From assembly GCA_015075365.1 (NCBI GenBank), contig JABTUN010000002.1, forward strand, positions 868,001-932,000: a stretch of DNA of 64,000 nt, written 5' to 3'. Both the position numbers and the translations under genes were made by a program. The notes below the pieces were generated by a model. It did no database searches and was not told the DNA's origin. It saw nothing but the letters and a program-made list of their open reading frames with translations. Below, piece by piece: positions 23,238 to 31,695 of the stretch. Every line of letters begins with the position of its first letter. Position 1 is the stretch's first letter. The DNA comes from Verrucomicrobiaceae bacterium. Lineage in GTDB: Bacteria > Verrucomicrobiota > Verrucomicrobiia > Verrucomicrobiales > Verrucomicrobiaceae.

Positions 23238-25430
23238 ATGGCCTCTGAAAGCCCTGTCTCCCTCAAAACCTTGACCACGCTCGGCCAGGAGCATCTGCCC
23301 GCCGGTGGCGGCTTCATGATCCTGCCCGGCCAGCTCAGTTTTATCGACCTCATGCGCCTCGAGCTGCTGCTCAAGGGACGCGAGATCGTGTACCTCGTGG
23401 AGCAGGGAGCCGCGCTGCTGCCCCTCATCCGCCTGCACCTGGAAAAAGAGTCCGTGCATGCCATGGCCTTCACCGCCCATGCCACCGATCCCGCCGCATA
23501 TCGCGCCGCCATCGCCGACGCGGCAAAAACCGGTGCCATCATCATTTATCTCCCGGCGGAGGCCGCCGCGCTGCCCGCCCCGCTCACCACCGTGCCTGGC
23601 GTGAAGCTGGAGTTCATCCTCAAGGCCGGCATCCCCGTCGTCCCCCTCCACGTCATGCGCAAAAAGGACAGCGCGCTGCCCATCGAGCGCCGCTACGGCG
23701 AGGACGAGACCATCTTCGCCTTCGGCCCTGCCCTGGCACCTGCCGAGACCACTCTCGCCGCCTACCAGGAGAGTATGTACGCTCTGTCGGAGCAGTCATT
23801 CAACAGCGCCCCTGCGCTCGACCTCCACCTCGCCTACGCGATGTTGCTGGGCCTGAAGAAGCACGGCGGCAGCAATTACGTCGTCGATGGCAAGGACGAC
23901 AAAACCCTGCGCTACGACAAGGTCCTCGCCGCCGCGATTGCCCTGTCCAAGGTCGTCAAATCCGCCACGTCCAGGAAGCGCGTCGGCATCATCCTCCCGC
24001 CGGGGCTTGGCGGCCTGCTGTGCAATCTCGCCGTGCTCTTCGCCGGCAAGATTCCCGTCAATCTCAACTTCACCGCCGGCCGCGCCGCCATCGAAAGCGC
24101 CATCCGCCAGGGGGACATCGACCGCTTCCTCACCGCCGACATCTTCGTGCGCAAGATGCAGTCCTTCCCCTGGCCGCCCATGAAGCAGCTCGTCCTCATC
24201 GAGCGCATCCTGCCCAAGATGAAGGCATCCATCGCCACCTGGCTCGTCCTCAGCAAGCTGCTGCCCGCCGCGCTGCTCGCCACCGTGCTCGGCATTCCCA
24301 AAAAAGGCGGCCGCGCCGAGGCCACCCTGCTCTTCACCAGCGGCTCCTCCGGCGAGCCCAAGGGCGTCGTGCTGACCCACCGCAACCTCATGGCCAACGT
24401 GGCCCAGTTCGGCAACCGCCTCGGTCTCCAGAGCAGCGATAGCATCCTCGGCTGCCTGCCCCTCTTTCACAGCTTCGGCTGCACCGTCACCCTCTGGTAT
24501 CCAGTCATCTACGGACTTCATCTGGTGACCTACCCCACCCCGCTGGAGACCAAGGCCCTCGCCGCGCTCATCGAAAAGCACCGCATCAGCCTCATGATCG
24601 CCACGCCGACCTTTCTCCGTGGTTATCTGCGCGGCGTGAACCGTGAGCAGCTCACCTCCCTCAAGCTCGTTGTCACCGGTGCCGAAAAACTCCCCCGCAC
24701 CGTCGCCGAGGCCTTCGAGGCCCGATTCGGCAAGACCGTCCTCGAAGGCTACGGCCTCACCGAGACCTCCCCCGTCTCCAATGTCAACCTGCCTGATCCC
24801 TCCCCGCTCGGCACAGAAGACAGCGGCCACGTCTGGCTCCCCAGCCACCGCCAGGGCAGCGTCGGCCAGACCCTTCACGGCCTCGCCGTGCGCATCACCC
24901 ATCCGGACACCGATGCCCCGCAGCCCCTGCACCAGAGCGGCATGATCTGGTTCAAAGGCCCCAACATCTTCGAAGGCTACCTCAACGACCCCAAGCGCAC
25001 CGAATCCGTCATCAAGGATGGCTGGTTCCGCACGGGTGACATCGGCCGCGTCGATCTCGACGGCTTCCTCTACATTGAGGGCCGCCTCAGCCGCTTCTCC
25101 AAGATCGCCGGGGAGATGGTCCCCCATGAAACCGTCGAGGAAGCCCTCGTGAAGGCACTCGGCCTCGAAAACGAGTCCGTGCGCAAGCTCGCCATCGTCG
25201 GCGTCCCTGACCCGGACAAGGGAGAGGCCCTCATCCTCCTCACCGCCATGCCCGGCGGCCCGGAGCACCAGGAGATCCTCGATCTGCGCTACCGCCTGCT
25301 CGACAAAGGCATGCCCCCGCTGTGGATCCCCAAGAAACTCGTCCGTGTCGCTGACATTCCCGTCCTCGCCTCCGGCAAGCTCGACGTCCAGTCCTGCGAA
25401 AAGATCGCCCGCGCCGCCGCCGGAGTGTGA
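23238..25430 (+). CDS. acyl-ACP synthetase/AMP-binding ligase (Aas-like)
   Basis: The 730-residue protein has an N-terminal region (about 1-210) resembling the acyltransferase-like half of Aas fusions, though no intact HxxxxD motif is seen. An ANL adenylating domain follows: 'LLFTSGSSGEPKGVVLTHRN' (P-loop, A3), 'PLFHSFGCTVTLWYPV', 'LKLVVTGAEKLPRTVAEAFE', 'EGYGLTETSPVSNVNLP' (A5), 'GWFRTGDIGRVDLDGFLYIE' (A7) and a C-terminal 'ASGKLDVQS' (A10 Lys). It likely activates fatty acids to acyl-AMP for ACP or lysophospholipid acylation. It starts 62 bp after dnaX on the same strand. The precise acceptor is uncertain. Confidence 0.85.
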   Translation: MASESPVSLKTLTTLGQEHLPAGGGFMILPGQLSFIDLMRLELLLKGREIVYLVEQGAALLPLIRLHLEKESVHAMAFTAHATDPAAYRAAIADAAKTGAIIIYLPAEAAALPAPLTTVPGVKLEFILKAGIPVVPLHVMRKKDSALPIERRYGEDETIFAFGPALAPAETTLAAYQESMYALSEQSFNSAPALDLHLAYAMLLGLKKHGGSNYVVDGKDDKTLRYDKVLAAAIALSKVVKSATSRKRVGIILPPGLGGLLCNLAVLFAGKIPVNLNFTAGRAAIESAIRQGDIDRFLTADIFVRKMQSFPWPPMKQLVLIERILPKMKASIATWLVLSKLLPAALLATVLGIPKKGGRAEATLLFTSGSSGEPKGVVLTHRNLMANVAQFGNRLGLQSSDSILGCLPLFHSFGCTVTLWYPVIYGLHLVTYPTPLETKALAALIEKHRISLMIATPTFLRGYLRGVNREQLTSLKLVVTGAEKLPRTVAEAFEARFGKTVLEGYGLTETSPVSNVNLPDPSPLGTEDSGHVWLPSHRQGSVGQTLHGLAVRITHPDTDAPQPLHQSGMIWFKGPNIFEGYLNDPKRTESVIKDGWFRTGDIGRVDLDGFLYIEGRLSRFSKIAGEMVPHETVEEALVKALGLENESVRKLAIVGVPDPDKGEALILLTAMPGGPEHQEILDLRYRLLDKGMPPLWIPKKLVRVADIPVLASGKLDVQSCEKIARAAAGV

Positions 25431-25455
25431 TCCTGCGCCTCGCGGGATCAGCCGC

Positions 25456-26196
25456 CTATTTCATCAACAGGGTCGCGACCTGCGCCCAGGCACCGGTCCT
25501 GGCCACGAGCGAGGTCGCCACGCAGATGGCAGCAAGCGCGGCGAAGGCACCGGCAAACCAGCGGTCGAAACGGCGTTCCATCACGCCTTTAAGGATGAGC
25601 AGCAGCGCACCCAAAATCAGCATGCTGAGGAAGGCGCTGAACCAGTGTTCCATCCATGTTCCCGCATACCAGGCGTTCAGCGGCGGCATCCGGCCCATGG
25701 CCGCGGCGACGGCCGACAGCGAGGCCATGAACATCATCGGGCGATGCACCTCGGGCCGCCGCCGGTTCCACACGCCGAGCGCCACAAAGCCGCCGAAGGT
25801 GACCACGCCGCTCAGCGGCACGGTCAGGAACTGCTTCTGGTTCAGGCCAAAGAGCGTCAGGTCCGGCGGATTCACACGCGCCGCATTCACGGCCACCAGA
25901 TAGCCCGATACCACGATGCCCACGGCCAAGACGGTGCCAAAGAGCCCCAGCGTCATGTGGAGTCGTTTGCGCCCGGCGGCCACCAGCAGCGGCTGCACCA
26001 CGGACAGCAGCATCCACACCGTCATCAGCACGCCATGCGTGATGACCACCGTCCGGATCGGCGGCGTCAGCGGTCTTCCGGGAAAAGCCTGCAGGTTCAG
26101 GTAGAACATGCGGAACCCGATCAGCGTCAGCACCAGCAGGATGATCGAAGCGATGGAGTAAAAGAGCCGCGAACGGCGTGGGATGGGCTGGTTCAT
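25456..26196 (-). CDS. integral membrane protein with about seven helices, unknown function
   Basis: The 246-residue product is almost wholly hydrophobic: 'IASIILLVLTLIGFRMFYL', 'TVVITHGVLMTVWMLLSVVQ', 'LGLFGTVLAVGIVVSGYLVA', and three further helices. His residues in 'ITHGVLMT' and 'RKRLHMTLG', together with 'VHRPMMFMAS', are spaced like a cytochrome-b561/DUF2306-type heme or quinone scaffold, but I do not assign a family. It is the third gene of the tetR-glycosyltransferase unit, starting 41 bp after the glycosyltransferase stop, so it is probably under the same TetR control. The MNQPIPRR start removes a Arg/Gly-rich out-of-context extension. Confidence 0.75.
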   Translation of the reverse strand: MNQPIPRRSRLFYSIASIILLVLTLIGFRMFYLNLQAFPGRPLTPPIRTVVITHGVLMTVWMLLSVVQPLLVAAGRKRLHMTLGLFGTVLAVGIVVSGYLVAVNAARVNPPDLTLFGLNQKQFLTVPLSGVVTFGGFVALGVWNRRRPEVHRPMMFMASLSAVAAAMGRMPPLNAWYAGTWMEHWFSAFLSMLILGALLLILKGVMERRFDRWFAGAFAALAAICVATSLVARTGAWAQVATLLMK

Positions 26197-26237
26197 GGGG
26201 CAGAGTGGGTTGAAGAGAGGGAAACGGCGAGAAAAAA

Positions 26238-27521
26238 TCAGTGAACACCCGCGGCGCATGCCAGCGCCTCCACTTCCGCCACGGGATCCATGTTCTGGGA
26301 TTCTTGCGAGATGGCGGTGCCGAGACGGCGGGCGTTTTCCGCAAAGCACGCTACATTCAGCAGACGGTTCAAGGCCTCGCGGATCTCCACCGTGCTGCAG
26401 GCCGCAGTCAGGCGCAGGCCCACGCCATGCTCCACGACACGCGCGGCATTCTCATCTTGATCCCGGCCATGTGGAATGACCAGCAGCGGCCGGTGATGAC
26501 GCAGCGCACGCAACACCGTGCCATGCCCTCCATGCGTGACCACGAGCCTCGCATGCTCCATCACCGCGTTGTGCGGAGCGCTCGGGACCATCGCCGTGTT
26601 CGCGGCGGGACGCAGAGACGCAGGATCAATCCGGCCCAGCGTCACGAGGACCCGCACCGGCAGTTCCGCCGCGGCATCGATCACCTTTTGCAGCACGCCT
26701 TCATGCGCTTGGTAAGTCGTGCTGAATCCCACCGCGATCAGCGGGCGAGCATCATCGGCTGGCCAAGGGGAGCGCCAGGGCTGCGCCCACGCGGGTTCAT
26801 CCAGCAGCGGGCCGATGTAGCGGATCGGCTCCGGCACAAGCTCGATGGGAAAATCAAAGCACCGGCTGGACGCCAGCAGATAACGGCTTGCCGCTGCCAG
26901 TTGATCCAGCACCGAGGCCACTGGCTTCAGGCCCAGCGCCACACGGGCACGATTCAGACCATCGACATGCGCATCGAGCATCTGCAAGGTGCCCGCACGG
27001 ATCTGCTCATGCAGCGCCGCCTCCTCGGCGGTGCGCGGCGGCGGCAGGCCGGGACCAAAGGCCGGCATGCCCGGCAGCGGATACAGGCAAAGGTTCGCCG
27101 ATAAAATGGCCACGCGCTGGCCGCGGCTCTCACAGGCGGCGAGAGGCCCCGGCAGCATGTCGCTCGTCAGCACCAGATCAGCAGGCTCCTCATCCAGTGC
27201 CGCCGCCAGGTCCTGCGCATACTCCAGCGCCGGGCCAAACATGATCTTGCTCAGCACCCGCCCGATGCCCTCCTGCGGACTCGCAGACTCCCAATCGCGC
27301 AGCGGGCAGCTCTCCGGCGTTTTGTCCGGGCGATTCGGCGCGTTGCGCCAGGGGTGAAAGGCAATCCCCGCCGCCTCAGCATCCTCGCGGCTCGCCTCGT
27401 CGCTCATCAGGCGCACCCGGTGGCCTCGTTCGCGCAGGCGGCGGGCTAGGGTGATGACAGGCGGGATGTTGCCGCCGCCTTCCCAGGTGGTGAACAGAAA
27501 GGTTTTCGATGGGGTGCTCAT
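26238..27521 (-). CDS. GT1-family glycosyltransferase (MGT/UGT-like)
   Basis: The 427-residue GT-B enzyme has an N-terminal acceptor domain ('FLFTTWEGGGNIPPVITLAR', 'GHRVRLMSDEASREDAEAAG'). Its C-terminal donor domain carries 'VVTHGGHGTVLRALRHHRPL' and 'IPHGRDQDENAARV', the UGT/PSPG-like nucleotide-sugar motif (HGGxGT and D-Q). Such enzymes glycosylate small hydrophobic acceptors such as antibiotics, carotenoids or lipids. Sitting directly under a TetR regulator, a xenobiotic-inactivation or tailoring role is plausible but unproven. The MSTPSKTF start (27521) was preferred to one five codons earlier. Confidence 0.88.
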   Translation of the reverse strand: MSTPSKTFLFTTWEGGGNIPPVITLARRLRERGHRVRLMSDEASREDAEAAGIAFHPWRNAPNRPDKTPESCPLRDWESASPQEGIGRVLSKIMFGPALEYAQDLAAALDEEPADLVLTSDMLPGPLAACESRGQRVAILSANLCLYPLPGMPAFGPGLPPPRTAEEAALHEQIRAGTLQMLDAHVDGLNRARVALGLKPVASVLDQLAAASRYLLASSRCFDFPIELVPEPIRYIGPLLDEPAWAQPWRSPWPADDARPLIAVGFSTTYQAHEGVLQKVIDAAAELPVRVLVTLGRIDPASLRPAANTAMVPSAPHNAVMEHARLVVTHGGHGTVLRALRHHRPLLVIPHGRDQDENAARVVEHGVGLRLTAACSTVEIREALNRLLNVACFAENARRLGTAISQESQNMDPVAEVEALACAAGVH

Positions 27522-27566
27522 GGTGGGTGAGATCAAAAGGTGGATGTAGGTGAGGAAAAGAAGCGC

Positions 27567-28172
27567 TCAGCGCGGCTCCAGCGCGGCCAGCAGCATCTGC
27601 CGCACGATGTGCTTGTAGGCGGCGATGGACCTTCCCATGTCGATCCGCACCAACCGCCACACATAGATGTCCGCGGCCACGACCAACGCATCCAGCATGG
27701 CCTCACGGCGGGCAGGCGTCAGCTTCTTCAGGTGATCCGCAAAGGTCTCCTTCAACCAGTCGCGGTGGCCCTGCCGGCCCACATCGAGGGTCGGTTTCAA
27801 AACGGGATGCATCTGCTCCTGGTCCAGCAGCCGAAGCACCAGCGGACCCGCCTCTTCGTAATCGCGTGTCAGGGCGTTGATGGCACCTTCCAGATCACCG
27901 GGGGTGGACTGGCGACGCACCGCCACCGACTCGCCCATGTGTTTGTGAGCCACGTCCAGCAGGCCCATCTTGCTGCCAAACTTCCGCACCACGGTCTGCA
28001 CGGTCACCCCGGCATCCGCGGCCACGTCTTCCAGCTTCACCTTGTCGAACCATTCCGTCTCCGCCCGCTTGAGGAAGGCTTCAATGATGCGGCGCGTGCT
28101 CGCCTCCGCCGCCTCGGCACGGGCTTTCTGCTGGTATTCACGGGCGGGCTTGGGAGCGGCTTTCTTTTTCAT
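27567..28172 (-). CDS. TetR-family transcriptional regulator
   Basis: The 201-residue protein has the TetR N-terminal HTH at about residues 20-72: 'STRRIIEAFLKRAETEWFDK', 'VKLEDVAADAGVTVQTVVRK', 'FGSKMGLL'. The C-terminal helical ligand-binding and dimerisation domain follows ('DLEGAINALTRDYEEAGPLV', 'MLDALVVAADIYVWRLVRID'). It heads a unit with the glycosyltransferase (45 bp downstream) and membrane protein. Two near-identical 17-bp palindromes overlap and precede its start codon, the expected arrangement for autorepression. The ligand is unknown. The second in-frame ATG (28172) was taken because the first would place the residues in the upstream operator. Confidence 0.9.
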   Translation of the reverse strand: MKKKAAPKPAREYQQKARAEAAEASTRRIIEAFLKRAETEWFDKVKLEDVAADAGVTVQTVVRKFGSKMGLLDVAHKHMGESVAVRRQSTPGDLEGAINALTRDYEEAGPLVLRLLDQEQMHPVLKPTLDVGRQGHRDWLKETFADHLKKLTPARREAMLDALVVAADIYVWRLVRIDMGRSIAAYKHIVRQMLLAALEPR

Positions 28173-28188
28173 GTTAATTTGACTAACA
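28172..28188. promoter_or_regulatory. TetR operator-like palindrome 1 (TGTTAAT-TTG-ACTAACA)
   Basis: Seven-base arms with one mismatch surround a 3-bp spacer, overlapping the first base of the tetR start codon. It is the imperfect copy of the perfect palindrome at 28214-28230, 42 bp away centre to centre (four helical turns), so two dimers could bind the same face of DNA. Binding by the adjacent TetR protein is inferred. Confidence 0.7.
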
Positions 28189-28213
28189 CGAACAAAGAAA
28201 GCTGTCAAATTCA

Positions 28214-28230
28214 TGTTAATTCCATTAACA
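28214..28230. promoter_or_regulatory. TetR operator-like palindrome 2 (TGTTAAT-TCC-ATTAACA)
   Basis: A perfect 7-bp inverted repeat with a 3-bp spacer lies 41 bp upstream of the chosen tetR start. The flanking 'TTCA' is also shared with palindrome 1. The AT-rich segment between the two sites is the likely tetR promoter. Autoregulation is inferred from position and symmetry. Confidence 0.75.
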
Positions 28231-28478
28231 CGGAAAAGACACCTTCGGAACCCGGCGCCTTGAAGCCCCCTTCCCCGCCCTTCAGGACCTCGAGTCGGAC
28301 TCCAGACCCTTCGGAAACGATATCCGCAGGATGCCGGTCACGCCCTGCTCCTACGCTGGCTCTCTCAGGCCGGGCGGACGGGAGATGCAGAGCCAGAAGG
28401 GGGATCGTCTCATCCGCGGTGGGATTCACGTCGGGCCTCGCGTGCGAGGAGCCGCCGGGACGCCCCGGAAACGTCATC

Positions 28479-28628
28479 GGTAGGGACGCGCTGCGCCGTG
28501 TCCCATTTGTCCGCGGGCGGAGGCGGCGCGGAGCCTCTCAGCGCATTCGAAATATAAACCCGCTCCGCACCACCCACCACCCTCGCCCCCCCCAAACACC
28601 ACGGACCCGACGCAGCGGGTCCCTACCA
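28479..28628. repeat. REP/BIME-like element A (upstream of RAYT)
   Basis: About 150 bp bounded by GGTAGGGACG and its inverse GTCCCTACC. The left end holds a hairpin GGGACGCG...CGTGTCCC (one variant base) and the right end a hairpin GGACCCG...CGGGTCC. The interior is also partly self-complementary (GCGGAGC with GCTCCGC, GGAGGCGG with CCACCACC). The roughly 85 bp to its left (from about 28395: 'GGGGGATCGTCTCATCC', 'GAGGAGCCGCCGGGACGC') recur before element D and in part before F. The same module occurs six times between 28.4 and 31.9 kb. The 28231-28395 stretch holds no recognisable gene. Confidence 0.85.
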
Positions 28629-28679
28629 GCCCTTCAGTCGGGGCTTGCCTTCGCGTGGTCTTTTCCGCATGCTCGCTGC

Positions 28680-29159
28680 ATGCCCGCCTCCTCGGAAGAC
28701 CTCCCCGTTGGCCGCCGCACGCCGGCGCAGGGCGTGCTGCCGACCTCCGAGGGTGCCACGATCCTGTGGTGCACGGTTGGAACGGATCATCGGGGCGATT
28801 GGTGTGCGCAGGACGCCGTGATCGACTTGCTGCGCGATCTGTGGTCCGATCCAGCCAACGCGTGGCTGGTCGGCTATTTCCTGCTCATGCCCGATCACGT
28901 GCATTTCTTTGCGACGCCAAAGGACGGACCGTGGGTCGAGGTGGAGCGGTGGACGGCGTTCTGGAAGGATCGTTTCTCGAAGCGTGGCGGGAATCTCACG
29001 TGGCGCTGGCAGCGAGGCCTGTTCCATCATCGATTGCGAAGTGAGCGGGAGTATCAGGAGAAAGGCGTTTACATGATGAACAACCCCGTGCGTGCCGGTC
29101 TGGTGAAACATGCAGACGAATGGCCCTGGCGCGGCCGCATCCATACCCTCCGATGGTAA
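28680..29159 (+). CDS. REP-associated tyrosine transposase (RAYT, Y1_Tnp)
   Basis: The 159-residue protein is a Y1-type HUH transposase. The HUH motif is 'LLMPDHVHFFATP' with His73 and His75, and the family closing motif is 'KGVYMMNNPVRAGLVKHADE' with a conserved Tyr (Tyr131) ahead of NPVRAGLV. Upstream basic residues 'FWKDRFSKRGGNLTWRWQRG' and 'FHHRLRSEREYQEKG' match RAYT DNA-binding elements. RAYTs nick REP hairpins and are thought to drive REP spread. The gene is bracketed by REP-like elements: A ends 51 bp upstream and B begins 6 bp after the stop. The ATG at 28680 was chosen because the long in-frame upstream extension is antisense to tetR and contains repeat DNA. Confidence 0.92.
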   Translation: MPASSEDLPVGRRTPAQGVLPTSEGATILWCTVGTDHRGDWCAQDAVIDLLRDLWSDPANAWLVGYFLLMPDHVHFFATPKDGPWVEVERWTAFWKDRFSKRGGNLTWRWQRGLFHHRLRSEREYQEKGVYMMNNPVRAGLVKHADEWPWRGRIHTLRW

Positions 29160-29165
29160 TCCAAC

Positions 29166-29313
29166 GGTAGGGACGCGCTGCGCCGCGTCCCATTTGTCTG
29201 AGGGCGGAGGAGGTGCGGAGCAGTGAGCGCGTCCGAAAGACAAACCCGCTCCGCACCTCCCACCGCCTTCGCCCGGCTCAAACAACACGGACCCGACGCA
29301 GCGGGTCCCTACC
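29166..29313. repeat. REP/BIME-like element B (immediately 3' of RAYT)
   Basis: A 148-bp copy with both end hairpins intact (GGGACGCG/CGCGTCCC and GGACCCG/CGGGTCC) begins six bases after the RAYT stop codon. It is linked to element C by a short spacer containing 'GCGTGCGAGCGAAATCCAAC', which also links elements D and E, so the elements occur as spaced pairs. Confidence 0.85.
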
Positions 29314-29342
29314 ATTCCTTCGGCGTGCGAGCGAAATCCAAC

Positions 29343-29540
29343 GGTAGGGACGCGCTGCGCCGCGTCCCATTTCAAAAGGGCGGACGAGGCGGTAGGGACG
29401 CGCTGCGCCGCGTCCCACTTGTCCGCGGGCGGAGGAGGTGCGGAGCCTCTCAGCGCGTCCGAAAGACAAACCACGCTCCGCACCTCCCACCGCCTCCGCC
29501 CGCCTCAAACATCACGGACCCGACGCAGCGGGTCCCTACC
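29343..29540. repeat. REP/BIME-like element C with duplicated left hairpin
   Basis: This is the same element as B, but the GGTAGGGACG left hairpin occurs twice, at 29343 and 29391, before the interior and single right hairpin. It ends 11 bp before the stop of the convergent FMN reductase gene and could serve as its transcript end. Confidence 0.85.
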
Positions 29541-29551
29541 AGGCCTTCGTC

Positions 29552-30133
29552 TCAGGCCAGCATCTTGGTCAGGTGACGGGCGAGTTGGGCGCCGAGTTTT
29601 TGCACGCGGGCGGCCTGCTTTGCGTCGGACAGCGTGCCGTCGGCCGCAAAGGCTTCGTGCGCCTTGCTGACGGCGACTTGATCCGGCAGGACGGTGACGC
29701 CGATGTTGCCCAGGATGGCGCGGACATGGACGAGACCGCGCAGGCCGCCCAGGGCTCCGGGGGAGGCCGCGCAGAGGGCGGCGGTTTTGCCGGTGAAGGC
29801 CGCCAGCGGCGGTTCGTCGTCGGTTTCGGCGCGGGAGACCCAGTCGAGGGTGTTTTTCAAGGCGGCGGTGAGGCTGCTGTTGTATTCCGGCGCGGCGATG
29901 AGCAGTCCATCATGCTCGCGGAAGAGTTGTTTCAAGGCCTTGGCCGCGGAGGGCATGCCCTCCGCGTCCTCCAGATCCTGGTCGAAGACCGGCAGGGGGA
30001 AATCGCGCAGGGCGATCACGGTGACCTCCGCCCCCGCCTCCCGTGCTCCGGCCGCGGCGACGGCGGCGAGTTTTTGGTTGAAGGAATCGCGGCGGAGGCT
30101 GCCGCCGAAGGCGAGGATGCGGGGCGTTTTCAT
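29552..30133 (-). CDS. NADPH-dependent FMN reductase (flavodoxin-like)
   Basis: The 193-residue protein starts 'MKTPRILAFGGSLRRDSFNQ', the FMN-phosphate loop of the NADPH-dependent FMN reductase/ChrR family. It continues with 'HDGLLIAAPEYNSSLTAALK', whose PEYN motif contacts the flavin, and 'GLRGLVHVRAILGNIGVTVL'. Such enzymes reduce FMN, quinones, chromate or azo compounds in the cytoplasm with NAD(P)H. The length is typical. It lies inside the REP cluster between elements C and D with no operon partner. Substrate unknown. Confidence 0.9.
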   Translation of the reverse strand: MKTPRILAFGGSLRRDSFNQKLAAVAAAGAREAGAEVTVIALRDFPLPVFDQDLEDAEGMPSAAKALKQLFREHDGLLIAAPEYNSSLTAALKNTLDWVSRAETDDEPPLAAFTGKTAALCAASPGALGGLRGLVHVRAILGNIGVTVLPDQVAVSKAHEAFAADGTLSDAKQAARVQKLGAQLARHLTKMLA

Positions 30134-30452
30134 GGGCGTGTCGAGTGAGGCGACGAAGGGATACCGAGACTAGCGCCGCGCCGGCGGCTCCGCAATCGGG
30201 GCGGGCTTCTGTTTCGCGGCGGCTGCCGTGCTGATGGGATGAGAGACAAGCCGCTGAGCGGACGCTGACAGAACGCGGATGCATCAAGGTCCGTTCTTGC
30301 TCCTGCTCTGGATCATACTCTTGCTCTCTCCGGGCGGCAGAGGGGAGATGAAGAGCAAGAGCGAGAGCAAGAAGGGGGAGCGTCTCATCCACAGTTCATC
30401 CACGCCGGGCCTCGCGCCTGAGGAGCCACCGGGACGCCCAGGAAACGTCATC

Positions 30453-30566
30453 GGTAGGGACGCGCTGCGCCGCGTCCCACTTGTCCGCGGGCGGAGGAGG
30501 TGCAGAGCCCGTCCACGTCTTCGCCCTCCCCCCAACATCACGGACCCGACGCAGCGGGTCCCTACC
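30453..30566. repeat. REP/BIME-like element D (short interior)
   Basis: Both end hairpins are intact, but the interior is about 35 bp shorter than in A or E. The 110 or so bp upstream (about 30340-30452) are shared with the left flank of element A, including 'GTCTCATCC', the GGGCCTCGCG block and 'GGGACGCC(C)(A/C)GGAAACGTC'. The repeated unit is therefore larger than the REP pair alone. Confidence 0.85.
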
Positions 30567-30595
30567 ATCCCTTTGGCGTGCGAGCGAAATCCAAC

Positions 30596-30745
30596 GGTAG
30601 GGACGCGCTGCGCCGCGTCCCACTTGTTCGCGGGCGGAGGAGGTGCGGAGCCTCTCAGCGCATTCGAAAGACAAACCCGCTCCGCACCACCCGCCACCTT
30701 CGCCCTCCCCCCAACATCACGGACCCGACGCAGCGGGTCCCTACC
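30596..30745. repeat. REP/BIME-like element E
   Basis: A full-length copy, 150 bp, closest in sequence to element A; the CAGCGCATTCGAAAGACAAA interior block is nearly identical. It is joined to D by the spacer CTTTGGCGTGCGAGCGAAAT. Beyond it, 30746-31039 contains no gene I can support. Confidence 0.85.
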
Positions 30746-31039
30746 ATCCTTGGGTAGCTCCGCCGCCTCGCGGGTGCAGGGACGAGAGAGATGGAGCGTC
30801 TGTCAGACTTTGGCACCCTGCCCCCGTTTTCCATCATTCAACGCCGCGCCGACGCGGCTTGCTTCGAGCATCATCAGCCGCCCCTCCACGCTTGGAATAA
30901 CGCCTGCCAGCCGCCCCGCGCCGCCATCCAGCCATTGAAAAGCGATTTCATTGGCGCTTTCGGATGGCTATTTAGCGGTTCCTGGGCCTGAAAAAGCGCT
31001 TCATGATCACTCCCAAGCGATTTTAGCGCTTTCCAACGC

Positions 31040-31500
31040 AATTCTGGACACCTCCAATGGGATTTAGGATTCATCCGGAATGATTCTGGATACACCCGGA
31101 ATGATTCTGGATACATCCGGAATGAAGCTGGAGGCATCCGAAATGATTCTGGATACATCCGGAATGAAGCTGGAGGCATCCGGAATGATTCTGGATACAT
31201 CCGAAATGAAGCTGGAGGCATCCGGAATGATTCTGGACACATCCGGAATGAAGTTGGAGGCATCCGGAATGATTCTGGATACAGCCGAAATGAAGCTGGA
31301 GGCATCCGGAATGATTCTGGACACATCCAAAATGAAGTTGGAGGCATCCGGAATGATTCTGGACACATCCGGAATGAAGTTGGAGGCCTCCGAAACGAAG
31401 CTGGATACGTCCAAGACGATCCTGGATGCCTCCGAAATGATTCCGGGTACATCGCAAACGAAGCTGGGGACATCCGGCTCGATCTCCGCAACATCCGGCG
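31040..31500. repeat. 21-bp-period minisatellite (alternating half-units)
   Basis: From about 31040 to 31500 the DNA alternates two related 21-bp units; from 31080 they translate on the plus strand as heptads MILDTSG and MKLEASG. About 20 units can be read, near-perfect between 31080 and 31390 and decaying to the right (TKLDTSK, TILDASE, MIPGTSQ). Because 21 is a multiple of 3, several frames on both strands stay open. The plus-strand frame 31080-31700 could encode a 206-residue protein, but its tail is Arg/Pro-rich repeat DNA and no ribosome site is obvious. I treat it as a repeat with unproven coding potential. Confidence 0.85.
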
Positions 31501-31695
31501 CGGCTGCCACGGGGCGCGCTTCCAAACGGCAATCACCCCATGTGCCGCCGGTGGCCGGGAGGGAGGGCACGGCAGACAGGAAACGGGCCGCGTGTGGGTG
31601 GTCCAGGAGGCGGGAAGGAGACTGGGACGCAGCGCGGCAGTCCAATGCCGCGCCATGTGCTCGAGGAGCCGCCGGGACGCCCAGGAAACGGCATC

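Noticed and set aside
27540..28679. Upstream extension of the RAYT reading frame
   Set aside because: It runs antisense through the tetR gene, then through the operators and a REP element; only the part from 28680 is protein-like.
31040..31500. CRISPR array
   Set aside because: Units are contiguous 21-bp tandem copies with no unique spacers, and no cas gene is near.
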